Shown in pieces: positions 11,025-25,700 of a stretch of DNA of 64,000 nt. Numbering within the stretch: the first letter of the stretch is position 1; each line of letters opens with the position of its first letter. Below the pieces are notes generated by a model. It did no database searches. It saw only the letters and a list, made by a program, of their open reading frames with translations, and was not told where the DNA came from. Position numbers and translations under genes: made by a program. Where the stretch lies: NCBI GenBank assembly GCA_025618425.1, contig CM046837.1, forward strand, positions 22,964,488-23,028,487, read 5' to 3'. The DNA is from Heliocidaris tuberculata (Eukaryota; Echinodermata; Echinoidea; Camarodonta; Echinometridae).

Positions 11025-14000
11025 CACTACCAATACCACTACTGCCACCACTACTGTTTAAAAAGCATAATGCCTGGTACACGAAGGAAAAGGAAAAATA
11101 AAGTTTTTTCTAAACGATAATGCAATGTATAAGTCAGAAAATAATCTGTTTGGTACATGGATTAGGCTCCTGCTACATTAATAATATCAGTGATGATAAA
11201 TCTTATCGAGTAGTGTTATAAATAATGCAAACATGCAGAGCGATAAAGGAATAAGACGGGCAAAGAATAAACAAATTAAAGGAAGGATAGTACATTGCTA
11301 TTCAAGACTAATATATATGGTTGTGTGTAATGAGTTCGCCTTCTTTTGCGTTACAAGGTGATTTTAGCTTCTGTGATGCAATTTTTTTAACCTGAAAAGC
11401 CTATATCTCCTTAAGTATACAACCTATGATAGCGAAAGTATACATCTCCCGATTGGAAATTACACAAAGAATCTAAATAAGCATTCAATAATGAAATAAG
11501 GTGTAAGGTAAAAGAGTTGTATGGACTTGAATGTGGAATTTATGATTTTTTTTTTGTTATCTGAATGTTTTCATTGTAACTTTTTCTGAGGCCTCCTGTG
11601 GCAATAAAAATGTTATATTCATTGAAAACTCATTCAGATCCTCACAACAATGTATGATTGTCTAGGGCTTATGATTGTTAAATAACTAAGGGAAAATATC
11701 ACTAAGACCTACAAAAAAATTCAACAATTTTCAAGAGTCATTGTATAATAAGTGTCACATCATTTGTTATAGCATACACATAGCCAAACTCACTTTTCAA
11801 TAATAACACAGTAAAGAAGAGTGAAAGAGCTTTAATTTGGTACCAAATTTATACAAAAATACTAAGTTTTGACGAAGGGAATCATATTTCCCCACATTTC
11901 TGAAATATCTTTTTTTTTTCCATTAACTTTGGACTAGGTATTAAAAAAAACATTTTGACACTTTTGTTGGTTTATGACTCAAAAGTATAAACTCTTCTCA
12001 AACTGAGGGTTTTATGTTGTAAAGCTGAAGGATACCATTTTATTTGTAGTAAGTTATATGAAACTTCCTTCATCAATAGTCTAGCAATAATGTTCTCGTT
12101 ATCAAATTAGATTTTCACTTTTTGAAAAATCAAGGCGCCACAAAATCTGTGTGTATCAGTAATTAATTCAGAACGCAATACAGTTGAATATCGCACCTTT
12201 CAATTCTGCCAAACTATCGCTATCAAGTGTCATTAATGATTCATGACTCTGGGTTGAAAGATAAGCTCTGGGATTTCAGGTGCAATGCACAATGGCAATT
12301 GTTGTGCCCTGAATTAATTACTGATACATACAGATTTTGTGGCCTTGATTTTTCAAAATGTGAAAAACTAATTAAATATAGAACATTGTTTTAACAATAG
12401 TATTCAAATGAACGTCATGAAACTTCCCTCTAAATGAATTTGGCAGCCTCCAACTTTACAATGTTAGACCTCTGTATGATGCGAGTTATAACTTTTAAGG
12501 TACTGACAATAAAAAGTGTCAATCATCTTTTTTAAAACCTAGTAATTGCAGTGCCACTTTTGAACTAAAATTCCTGGTATTTCAGTTTAATACACTACTT
12601 TTGCTCAGTCAACCTTACTTTTCAATCACAAGACAATAAATTTGAGTATTTAAGCTTTAATTTGATACCAAATCTGTAGCCACACAGGTATGACAAGATT
12701 TGACCAAAATATCAACATTTTTCAAAAAATTGCATCACAGCATCTTGTAATCTAATCTGTTAACCTTAACCCCTGAACTCCCGTAGATCAAGTTGTTATA
12801 GATGCTGCCATACAGCATTAAATGAAAGAGCAGTACATGTCCATTATGATTATTCAAAACTCTAATATATGTTTCATAACATTCAGCTTATTTACAGATT
12901 ACATTCTTCAACAGCATCTTGTATACTGTTTAACCCTTGACCCCTGACCTCACATAGATCAGGTCGTCATAGATGCTGCTATTAAACATCTACGAGGGAT
13001 CTGCTATGACTCCATGGACTCACTGATGGGAGACAATTATGAGGTTGATTTCACTTTATTATGTTGTATTTTTTAAGTAAGATTAAGAGGTAATAAGTAA
13101 CATTATGTTATTTTCTTCATATTTCGATATTTACAAATAAAACATGAATGATAGATAGAAGGAGGCCTTGACCCCAAAGTAGAGCTTAATGTGAGTATGC
13201 CTGAACAGGACATTTGAATAAAAAAACAACAAAATTACAAATTATAAAATGACAATAATGAAAGACTAATGGCAAGACTAAACAGCAAGATTAAATAGTG
13301 TTAATATGTATGGCAGATCTTGAAAAGACAAGTAGATACATGTATATTGGATAAATTTGATACAGAACAGATAAATTTGTTTGTTTGTTAGAAATTTGGT
13401 AATCTATTCTAGTGGTTACATTATTTTGATATGTCAAAGGTACAACTGAACTTTTGAAAATACATGTTGAAAAATCAGTCTGAAAGGTTATAGAAAGGCA
13501 AAATCATATAGTTGGTGCAATGGTATGAAATTCCTTTTCTAGTTATAATATCCATGATTTAGGTAGGGCTTGACACTAACAGGCACCCATTATACTTGGG
13601 CCCAGAAATGTAATCTCCATTCCCCAAATTTTAGAATTGAAACATGAACTCCATGCACACAGACCTTAAAAATTTCAATCCAGACTCCTAGTGAAAAAAG
13701 TTAGTGTGAATCCCTGATTCAGTATCGGAATTCCGGGCCCTTAAAATGTTCATCATTCTAAAGAACTTTTGGGTTTGTTTTTTTTTTCTTCATACATTCT
13801 TGAACCAATTGATAATCTGTTCAAATTTTGTCTCGCCTGCGCAGCAGAAGTGAGACATAGCTGCCGCTTTTTCCGACGGCAAAGGGCGGCATCAACAATT
13901 TTGGAAATGGTCTCTTTTCAAAAGTGCTTGTTCAATTTCCATGGAACTTGCATGGTAGGGTTATAGAGTAGAACAAATAAGGTGGAACAAATTTTAGGTC

Positions 14001-17000
14001 AAAAGTAAAGGTCAAAGGTCAGTTGAGTTCAAGTGTGTTCCAAAAACTTAACCTAAGGTTAAGTTTTTGAATTTTTACTTTCTTTCAAAAGTATTTGTTC
14101 AAATTCCATGAAACTTCTTTCAAGTTCAAGTAATGGTTTATTTCAGATAAAATTCAATACATGATTGGCAGCCCAAGGGCTGAAATTAGCATGTTTACAT
14201 TGCAGAAAAACATAAAAATTGATCATGGATAAAAATAACATATGAAATAAGAATGGCAATATACATAACAAAATAAGTAAATACAAAACATGAATACAAA
14301 TCAGAATATTAAAATTGGACTGAAATTAAAACTGACACAGAGATTATAAAACAATAATATTTTCTGTAAAATTTTTAAGGAGAATTATAATGAACGTTAC
14401 TGGGAATTGAGTAGATCTATGAAATGTGGTATTGCACTCTTTCTGAATCGAACCGTTTTGCATTTGAACTGCAAAATTTGATACATGTCTTTATAAAGAA
14501 ATGGAAACATTTTTCTTTTTTGGTAACCAGTCTTTACATTGTGTGCTATTTAACAGAGATTTACCAAACTCAATACATAGTTTTTCTCGCCTAGTTTCTA
14601 ACCGTTCTAATTCACATTTTGTAAGAGCATTTTCATAATCTACGTAATTTGTACCAAGAATTATTTTACACACTCTTTTCTGTATTCTCTCTGAACATCC
14701 TACCTGTTTAATAGTAAGTCCACCATTAAAAACTGGTACACATTATTCCAAGATTGGACGAATATACCCAACATAAATTTATATGAGATCAGACATCGGG
14801 AGGTTATACTGTTTGACCATTCTAAACATATACAATTTCCTGTTACATCTTTTTAAAATATCTGCAATATGAGTATCCCATTTCAAGTTCGACTGAATTA
14901 TACACCAAGTATTTTGACAGTTTCAACATATTTAAGAGAAGTCATGGAAGTCATAGGGGTACCAAACAACCCAAGGGCCCCAATAATGGCAATAATTAGA
15001 AAATTTTAGTAACTTCTTCTTTAAACCCTATTGCTAAATTGTAAGCAATCATTCTTAGGAGAAGGAGGCCTCAATTTTTTCTCACAGGGTAACTTGCCTC
15101 TAAGGGGCTCAGGGGCAACACCTGGAGTGCCCTAATGGTGAAAATGAGATATAATTTAAATGCAAAGCTGGGTTCGACCCAAACAACATGTGTACATATC
15201 GATAGGAATCATCCTTCGGCAAGAAGGATTTAAAGTAATCCAGATGGGGTAGCTTTACCAATTTTTTTTTTTTTTTTTTTTTTTTTTTGGGGGGGGGGGG
15301 CTTTGGGCCCACCCCAAGAGCCCCAGTGGCAATAGTTTAATATTTCTTTACTTCTTTTTTTAAACCTGTTGCTGGATTGCAACCAAACTAGGTAGGAATC
15401 ATTCTTAGAGGAAGGAGCCCTCAAGTTGTTCAAGTGTAGTACATTGTCTTTTATAAAACGGGTTCTAGAATGTAGGCATTCTCATTGGTCATATTACACC
15501 ACGTGACCGTGCATTTTTCTTTCCTACCGTCACGACCGTGCAAAAAAGTTCCCATCAAAAAGTGATAACCTACGGCAAAAGGTGATAATGCACTGCTGAG
15601 ATGCGTGTATGCTTACCTCTAGCGTGTCCAAACTTAAGACGCGATGAAATGCGTGTAGTTTCATATAGGAAGGCCATGGCAAGGACTTCGATGCGCACAC
15701 TGATGCGCGCATTATACTTTTGGCTGCACTTAATGTGATGTCATCAAGGAAAGCAAATGGCAGCCTCCTTGACTGTGCGATTCTTTGCATTTTGATGGGG
15801 TTTGTACCCAATTTTTTTACTTTATATTTATATTGTTGACCCGTTTATAAAACAAATAATTCATGTTTTGTGGCTCGAGCATGAGTGATATGCACTGCAC
15901 TCAGTTAAGTCACAATGAGATGGAATATGAACTCGACAAGTCTCGTTCATTATCCCATTGTGACTTAACATTCGTGCAGTGCATATTTATTTATTATTTA
16001 TTTATTTATTATTTATTTATTTATTTCTGATATTTGGGCAGGGTGACTCATTATCACCAATAGTGGTGGTCTTCCATGAGGCCCTGTTGACAATAATAAG
16101 AAACAACAGTAAAAAAAGAAAAGACAACAAATCATGATTATAAACTCACAACAGCAACAAAAAATAAATAAGAACATGTATAAACATATATACATAATAT
16201 TTGATATCCTCGTAATGATTGTTTTCTTTTGTTTTGTTTTTGTTCAAGAAAACATTTTTGCATATATATATAAAATATCTTAATATATTATCATAATACA
16301 GACGTAATTAGTTTTGAAATCCGATGAAAAGTAACTATTAGCATATTTAGGTATGTATTCGACTTTGAAAAAGGCATCATATACTTTTGAGAGTTTACAA
16401 AGTATAGAAACTACTTAGGCTCAGTTAAGAAAGACATTAGGGATACCAAATTTGTTATATAGTATTTACATAAAAAATTACAGGATAGTAAATTACTAGA
16501 TAATATACACAATTATTACATGTAATCTAGTATAGTAATTGAATGTACACTCTTGTATAACAGTAAAAATACAAATATATTTTTAACTGATAATGAATTA
16601 CAGTACATGAAATCGTTCTCCTTTTAGTCTGAAAAGCATTATGTTGTCCTACATTCGGGGCTAAGAAACAGACAATCAAACATGATGTGCAATGCAGGAC
16701 AATAACAAATGACATATCCCTGACAAAGTCAAAAAATAAAAAGCATCAAGTGAAATTTTCCTAGCAACGGGGATGTATATGAATACCACACTTTATCACG
16801 TTGTTCAGCAAGTGCATCATTAACCAATCGTTTGATTTTTACAAGAGAAATGTGCTGGAAAGCTACTTTAAAAGTAAAACTTAACCCTAAAAAGACTGGG
16901 CTATTTCAGAGGTATCGAGGACTGGGGGGGGGGGGGGGGGGGGGAGCATGATGGCTCCCCCTTGATATCTCGGCCATCGATCGGCCACGACATGACCGAT

Positions 17001-17655
17001 CGCCGCGAAATTTTACACATAGGTCGAGAATCACGTAAAGAACACAAATTCATCATTATTTTAATGTAAATCTTTATTTTTTTTAATTCAGTATGATAAT
17101 TTATGCAAATTATATGATTAAATACACATTTTTTTAGTGATATCAAGTAATAAAAGGCCCTGGAGATAAAATTTCTATGCAAGGAGCTCTTTATAAACAT
17201 TAAAGACATTATTATGAAAGAAAAAACTTGAAAGTGATTTCAATTCTTATGTATTCTATTGTTTTAACGAATTTCTTATTTATTTCTTTGTTTTTCAGCT
17301 TTAGATTTTTTATTGTTCTTTAAAGTTTGCTGTTTCGAGATGTTACCTGGACCACTATTCAGTTAAAATAGATGATTATAAAAGCCTAAATATGAAATTA
17401 TAGGTCATAATGGAAAAATATGAGGAAATGCCTTTTCCCATTCGTTTTGTACCCAAAACTCAGAAATTCTCCGTTTTCGGGCTGACATGAGGTCACAAAA
17501 GGTCATGTGACTTGGTAACGGTACTGCCGATTTTCGAAAACTTGGTGTCAAATAATGCGCAAGGCTTGAAAGAAAAAAGTCAGAAAGTGGCGTGGCATGA
17601 AATGCAGCGGTTCTAATTTTACGGCGAAAATTGTCTGGGGGGGCCATTGTGGCCT

Positions 17656-17692
<37 letters not shown>

Positions 17693-20600
17693 TCCTTTTA
17701 GGGTTAAGTTAGGACACTGAAAAAAATTCCTCTTGTCATTTTATCTTATTGGGAATCGATACTGCAAGATTTTTTGAACATTTAAAGGTGTTCACAGAGC
17801 TTGCCGTTTTCAATGATCTGTCCAACTGATTCCATGCTATAATTGAAGATACGAGGGGGCTATGTTTCAAAAATTCTGTTTTATACTTTGGCACAGAAAG
17901 TAAACATTCATCTGCCTGCCTCATATTATACTAATGAATGTCACTTACTTTTAAATTAATTAAACTATCTTGTAAATAGGATGGCGCCAAATTATGTGTG
18001 CATTTGTATGTCATAGTAACACGCTGAAATTCAAAACGTTTCTCAATTGGCATCCATTTCAGATTGCTAATCAATTCACTTGATGGAGTCTCGTAACTTT
18101 TGTTGGAAATTATTCTAGCACCTCATTTTTTAACTTTCTTGAGTTTATCCGTTATTATTCACTATTAAATGCACTTGCAAACCTGCATTATTTGTATACT
18201 AGGGGCCTGAAGGGTAGCACCCCAAAAGTGTCCCAATGGCAATTATTTCATGCACATGATTATATTCTGCTTCTTTAAAACACACAGCTTGATTTCCAAT
18301 AAACCTTAACAGTCCAATAATTCTTACGTAAAGTGGATCAGAGTTGTTCAAATGGTGTACCTGTCCCAGACTGGGGCCCAGGGGCAGCCCGGCAGCACCC
18401 ATTAACCCCCAGCCTTTAGTTTCACCAGTTGAAAATGCTGCCTTGATGATTTCACAATGCAGGCGAGACTGCCTTGGGCATGTCCCCTCGCTTTTTGTCA
18501 ATCTTGTCAAAATATTAATACTTTATCCTCATTACAGTATATTTTATTTAAAGATGAATATATACCATGCTGTAACTGTGGGGCACTATTGTGGCTACTT
18601 TTTAAAAGACTAATAAGTAATAAACACAATAGTAAAAATCAACTTTCGGCAATTTCTATAGCCTTGTCCATCATCTATTAAATATGTGCGAACATTACAA
18701 TGACATACATATTGTGTAATCCAAACATGATTTCTATGGGATATACAATCGGTATTAAAATTGCCCTAGGGTTGATTTTTCTAAGTCTTTGCGATCATGT
18801 TAGTAGCGATTGTATGGTCAAAGGAGTTACGAAAACCATAATTACGTGCTTTTTTTTTCAGAAAATAGATATTACTTTTGACAAAATTTGAATTTTCTGT
18901 GCAATTTCATGAGCTTGATATACCATGGTAAATGCAGTAAAATGTTTAAAATTGTACTAAAACATGTTCAGTAAAAGAGTTTTTTTGTTTTTTTTAATAA
19001 CCAAGAATCTTGCCTATGTTCTAAAATAGGCTACAAAAAGGCATACATTTGTGTGAAAAGTATAGAATATTCATAGATACATATAAAACATGAGGTTATC
19101 AGAGCTGGGGCCTGTAACATAAAGAGATACAATCAATCTTATGATCAATTGTAACTCTTCAGTACATGGTTTGCCATAGACTTGCAACTGATATCAATTG
19201 TAAGATTGATTGTATCTCTTTATGTTACAGGCCCCAGCTCTGATAACCTCATGTTTCCCCTATTTGTCAACCCTTTGACTACTGAATTATCTTGATCCCC
19301 ACCTGGTTCCAGTCGCTAACGGGTTAATAGAACAATAACATGTCTATTTTGATCTCCATTACTTATAATCCAAGGTCAAAGTTGCTGACTGTATACCCAT
19401 CATGCAGCAATACATCACAGAGGGCAAAATGTTTGATTACATCATCAATGACCTAACAGCCATCCCTGTCACGACAGAACCAAGAGGTAAATATAGCTAT
19501 ATATTGCACAATTTTGTTATCAAAATTTTTTGTTCGTCTGTCCTGCGTAGCAAAAGTGAGACATGTACTTGAAGGCGGCGACGGCAGCATCAACAATTTG
19601 GAAATGCTCTCTTTTCAAAATTACATAGTGTATGTGTTCAATTTTCCTTTAAAAATTGTACACAAGGCTCATAGAGTATCACAGATAATGTGGAACAAAT
19701 TTCAGGTCAAAAGTCAGGGTCAAAGGTCAATTTGAGGTCAGTGGGGTTCAGTTGAGTTCCAAAAACTTAACCTTGGTTTAAATTTTTGAATTTTTACTTT
19801 ATTTCATAAGTATTTGTTCAAATTTCATGAAACTTGTTATCAATCTTGGTAGGAATTGTCACCCTCTTTCAAATGAATAGCTAATCTTACATTTTTATCA
19901 CATTAAAAGTCTCCTACAGTTTAACTCACTAAGTTTTTTCGATAAAATTTTTTGTCTCTGCATACATGTATGTAGTAATTGGAAAACTCAACATAACAAG
20001 GTCAGCTATAAAGAGGATATTGTCTCGGTCCCAATTTTACTAGCGTGTAATTGTATGGCGGCACAAACCTTTATAGCGAGGTTGGCTCTATATGAGCTAA
20101 ATCCCATGCCTCTACAACAAAGAAAAAGATTGGTAATCATTCCCGTTAAAACGAGCAAGCAAATTTCACTGCTCCTTAAAATGGACAAAAATCATTCATT
20201 TGGAGAATGCATTCACTGCACTCACAAATACTAGCATAGTAAAGAGTTGTTGGGCCATTTGGGCAGACGCGGACAATCGCGATGCTGGGTGCGTCTTTTT
20301 ATTCATACCACAGCACAGTGAACCTGGCCCCCAAAAGATCAATGAGACTTTTTATGCCTCCGCCCACCGAAGGTGGTTCCGGAGGCATTATGTTTTCGGG
20401 TTGTCCGTCCGTCCATCCATCCATCTGTCCATCCGTCTGTCCGTCCCGCTTTCTTATTCTAGCGATAACTCAAGAACCACATAAGGTATGAACTTCAAAC
20501 TTGGTGCTAGTATGTATCACCATAGGAAGACGATCTGATTAGATTTTGGGGTACGTAGTTCAAAGGTCAAGGTCTCAGAGGCCAATTTTTCTGAAATTTC

Positions 20601-22670
20601 AGGTGTTAAGCTCGTTCTAGCGATACCTCAAGAACCATAGGAAGATGATCTGAATAGATTTTGGGGTACGTAGGTCAAAGGTCAAGGTCACAGAGGCCAA
20701 TTTCTGAAATTTCAAGTGTTAGATTTCAAGTGTTGGCCTCGTTCTAGCGATAACTCAAGAACCATTTCAGGTATGAACTTCAAACTTAGTGCTAGTATGT
20801 ATCACCATAGGAAGATGATCTGATTAGATTTTGGGGTACGTAGGTCAAAGGTCAAGGTCACAGAGGCCAATTTCTGAAATTTCAGGTGTTAGCCTCGTTC
20901 TCGCGATAACTCAAGAACCATTTGAGGTATGAACTTCAAACTTGGTACTAGTATGTATGACCATAGAAAGATGATCTGGCTAGATTTTGGGATACGTAGG
21001 TCAAAGGTCAAAGGTCATAGAAGTCAATCCTGAAATTGGAGGGTTTAGCCTTAATGTGATATCTCAAGAACCATTTGATCCATTAACTTCAAACTTGGAA
21101 CTAGTATACATCACCATAATGAGACGAACTGATTAGATTTTTGTTCATGTAGGTCAAAGGTGACAGGTCATAGAGGTCATTATACAGGTGTATGTGAAAT
21201 TAATGTTTTTTTACCTTTGTTATCACCATATCTCAACTATTTGTATTCATGACTAGGAGGAGATAAAGTGATCAGACTTTTGGGTTATAAGGTGCAAGGT
21301 CAAATGTCAAAGAGGTCAATTAACATTTAATTAGAGGGTTTTTATTCTGGCTATCACAAGATTTCAAGAACAGTTTGAGCCATCAACTGAATTTAGGCAG
21401 AGGCGTATAGGAGACGCAGTCGCATTCATCTTGTTTTTTTCATACCATGGCCCCGTTGCATAAAACTTGCCATTAATGGTAACTCTGCTATCAATGGTAA
21501 CTACCATGGTAACATCACTCAACAGCCAATCAAAATGAAGGTTTCCATGGGAGTTACCATTGATAGCAAAATTACCGTTAGTGCGCTATTCTGACATGTG
21601 CAGCAGAGCCCTACTTACACAGAGTTTGGCCAACTCAACAATAGGCGCCATATTGTAACCCAATGAACCCAACGAGCACGCGCACTCCCGTTGCGTGTGT
21701 GTGTGTATTAATGCATGGGGTATGATGGGGAGCCCTATGTCTGCGCACCCGGCTAAGATTTTGACCAGAAAATGAACAAAAATTTCTGTAATATTCCTCT
21801 AAAGATTAATTTTATTTTATTCCTGATATTCTAAGGAGTAAGTTTGTAAAAAAATCTCTTCAAAATTAGAGCAAGAACAATGCCATTTAGTCACAAGAAA
21901 TCGCGGCCGTGTCATTTCAGCATTCATTTTACACGTAGTTCAGGAGTTGGGACGTGAAAGACAACATTTTGAGGCTTGTAAATAAAATGTCTGAAACAAG
22001 ACCTTTTTCCAATATTTTGACTTGGATGCATATAGATTTTGTAACAGGTGCATATATAGGTATATTACATTGATATTAATCGCATAGATTAATCTTGCAA
22101 AGTTATTGGAGCAAAATAATCCATTTAATACACTCTGGTAATGATTGATAAATAAGTCATTCATATTTTCGGGAAAAAAAAAACCTGTCAGCTTTTGAAC
22201 ATGTTCAGAATTTATCGTCATTAGCATACCTGAAAGACCAAAATTCATACGTCACCGTGTGCAGTAATTGTGCATATTACTTATGTTGTTGCACAGCTAT
22301 CAAATTTCAAGACATTGTTTTCGCTAATTATAAAAGACTGCCCTGTTTAATGTTCGTGTCAAAGTTGCCTCACTGGACCGTTGATTGACTCCGTATGACG
22401 TAATTAAAATATACATGTACATGTATATATGTTTTATATACATGCACTAAAGAGAGAAAAAGAATACTTATATCAAGAATTTATGAATAACATAAACCAC
22501 ATGTGCATTACAATATTACTTTAAAAAAAAAGAAGAAAATGTGTAATGCATTTTTAATGGCAATAAATGAACGCCAATGATAATGAACACCAACAAAATT
22601 TTAAATGGTTATTGGCATGAAAATAGAGTTGCAAACGTATGTGGCACACATCCACTCCCCATAGGTGAAG

Positions 22671-22707
<37 letters not shown>

Positions 22708-25700
22708 CTTAAGGGGGCCAAGCCCCCTTGCTTTCATCCAATGAAAAAAGAAAAAGTATGGATTTATTTCCTGCACGACAGCACACATCCAATCAATTTT
22801 TGGTTCAACCAACTACAATGATAAAATGTGGCTACTTGGGGCAACCATACAGAAATGTTCATGTGAAGGCCCTGCACACATTACAAGCAGTTCTCCGAAA
22901 GAAAAAAAATCTTTGTATACCATGATATCATTTAATCATGAGAACTGGTGCAGGAAATTTAGATATTTAAAAACAATTAATTGTCGACTAATTATAGGAG
23001 TTACAAAATGATTATTTATATGTTTAGAATTTAACATCGTGTAAAATACCCGCCCATCTTCTGTGTCTTAAGTAAAGGGTTTCTCCTTCCAAAAATTGTA
23101 CAATGTTGTGCAAAACATCCTCAGACTAAGTGTGGTTTCTTCTATGTTGAATAACAATTTGTGTTCTACACCAATCTAAATATCAAGCAGTTATCACTTC
23201 TTTACAAAAATATTCTAACCTTCAGTTTTGCATCAGATGAATTAAATGTTTTGACATAAACAAACAATGATTTAGTGCCTTGAACTTTACTCTTTTTCTT
23301 TATATTTATTACAAGTAGTCTTCTATATCCAGTTCTTATTCATATTTGTTCCCTTCCCTGAACAAGTGGGACATCCCCATGCAAAACAGCACTGCATTCT
23401 GAAGTAAATCTAGACAGCAGATTCCACGATTCTGGTTCTACATCTCATCGATAATATACGCAGTGCAGTATATGTACAGTGCATGCATTATGCATGCAGT
23501 TGTAACTCGCGCGCTCACACTACATTGGGTCACAACATGGCGCCTGTTGTCACGTGATCGCAAAAAACTTGAACCGGGTTGGCCAAACTCTGTGTATGGA
23601 GGGCTCTGATGTGCAGTACATGCACCGATACCCTTAGCTTTCATCAACGTGAGCGTACAGTATACGGACATTCATAAACTCCTAGTGTGACAGTAGTTGG
23701 TGACTTAGCGTCGGAAAATGATGCTTTTAACTCATTTTCTGATATGATCCGATATGTTATTATCTAATTCAGAGGATTAATATATTATTAATGCCTTCTG
23801 ATCAAACTAACTGCCAGGTTAGATACAATGTAATTTGCAGTCGGTTACCATCATCTGTGTATATGCACCTACTATGACACATAAGAGACAAAAGAGCAAT
23901 TCTATAGCCAGCTTGCAGAGACGATTCAGTCGGTGAATAAGTCTGACAAAATCATCATCCTTGGAGATTTCAACGCCCGCATTGGCAGGGACTTCTCAAC
24001 TTGGAGCAATGTTCTTGGCAAGTTTGGCCGTGGGAAGATGAACAGCAATGGTGAAATGTTACTGTCGCTTTGCACTGAATTTGACCTTGTAGTGACCAAC
24101 ACCTTCTTCAACAACCCATACAAGTGGTTCTACATGTACTCTTGGTCCCACCCTCGTTCAAAGCGTTGGCATCTTCTGGACTATGTACTCACCCGTAGAA
24201 GGGATATTACTGATATATGCAATACTCGTGCAATGTGAGGCGCAGTTTGGTAAATAAAGTAAATCACAGTTTAAGGCAGCTCACAAGACTGATTCCACAC
24301 AGTTTCTGCCCATGCAGTACTACATGTATGGACTGATGGGGGCAGGGGGATTGGGGGGCTGCCCCCTCCCCCCAAAGTTCCATGACCAAAAAACAAAGGA
24401 AAAGGAAAAGGAGGGAAAGAAGGAAAGAAAGAAGAGGAAAGGAAAACAGAAAGAAAGAAAAGACATCCCATTTATTTACCCATGGCTGGAAAAAAATGCA
24501 ATTCTGTTATCACAACCATTTATATGTTCTGTAAGAACATCTAACAACATCTAAATGGCTGAATTTTCTTAATAACTCCCTTTCCATATATATTTATTCC
24601 ATGTGTATGCCTCATTTGCATGCAAGATATTATATTTTTTTGTTTTATCACCATATTGTAGGAGGGAAACTTCTATACCCAAACCAGCCTCTTTTATAGT
24701 AGGCTTTACACTCATGAAAATTATTTCGAAACTGAGGGAAGATACATGTATGTTAAGTATATATGTGGAAAATTACTGCAAGCAGGAGCACAATTTTGGG
24801 GGATGGACTGAGTGACACGTAGGCCAGAAATTTGGAAGAAACATTAGAAATATATAAAGTAAATTATGCGTTAAGGCTACAGCACACTATTTAGTCTCTG
24901 AAGTGAGCACTCTAGAATGCAAAGTTTCACTATTCAAAATGGAAAATCCTCTAGCTTGGTCACTCCCCTCCCTTGTTAAATAAACTTAAACTTTAATTTA
25001 AAGAAAATCTATAAACAGGCATTACACAGGCAGAGAGGAATCGTCCCCCCCAAATAAAAAGTCTTATATGATGATTTAAGCTGCCTATCCCCATATAAGA
25101 GAAGAGAGGAAACGCTGGATGTTAAACTCAGACTTTGCTTTACCTATGGTGTGAATAAAAGTGATCTTAAATGCAATGTTTCAAACTACAAAGCGTTAAG
25201 TTTTCTGGCTCGGTTGCTATGCGACCTCGCAAAATAGAATATTCAATTTGCCAATCAGCCATATCGTGTAAGTGTCATCATCTAACTCAAATTTAGAATC
25301 AGGATATGACATATACTGTGCTCAAAGGCTTCATTTTTGCTTGGAAGTTAGAAGGTTGAGATTTTGCCAACTGAAAATTAATTTTTCTTCAGGGGGTGGG
25401 GTGGGGGGCGATTTCAGCTCTCCTTGTATCTTGCCTTCGAAGGTTCCAATCAAAATGAAATTTTGGGAAAGCATCAGTAAAAGTATACAAATAGTGAATG
25501 GCCATGAGTGCAATGGTACAAGATTTTGCACAAGGTGAAAGATAGGAGAAAGATAAAGAGTATCTCATCTTTCACCGAATGCAAAATCTTGTTCCATTGC
25601 ACGAATAAACACCATTTACTATTTGTTTCATGCATGTACAACACCTCGGATGTTAACAGGCTCAAAGCAATTTTTTTTTTTTAAGAACAGTTTTACTAAC

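Noticed and set aside
10926..11120. Cys/Tyr-rich small ORF
   Set aside because: Translation of a CTG/CTA microsatellite.
15530..15811. 93-codon minus-strand ORF in a MITE-like element
   Set aside because: No motif; within an inverted-repeat element of about 400 bp, so probably chance.
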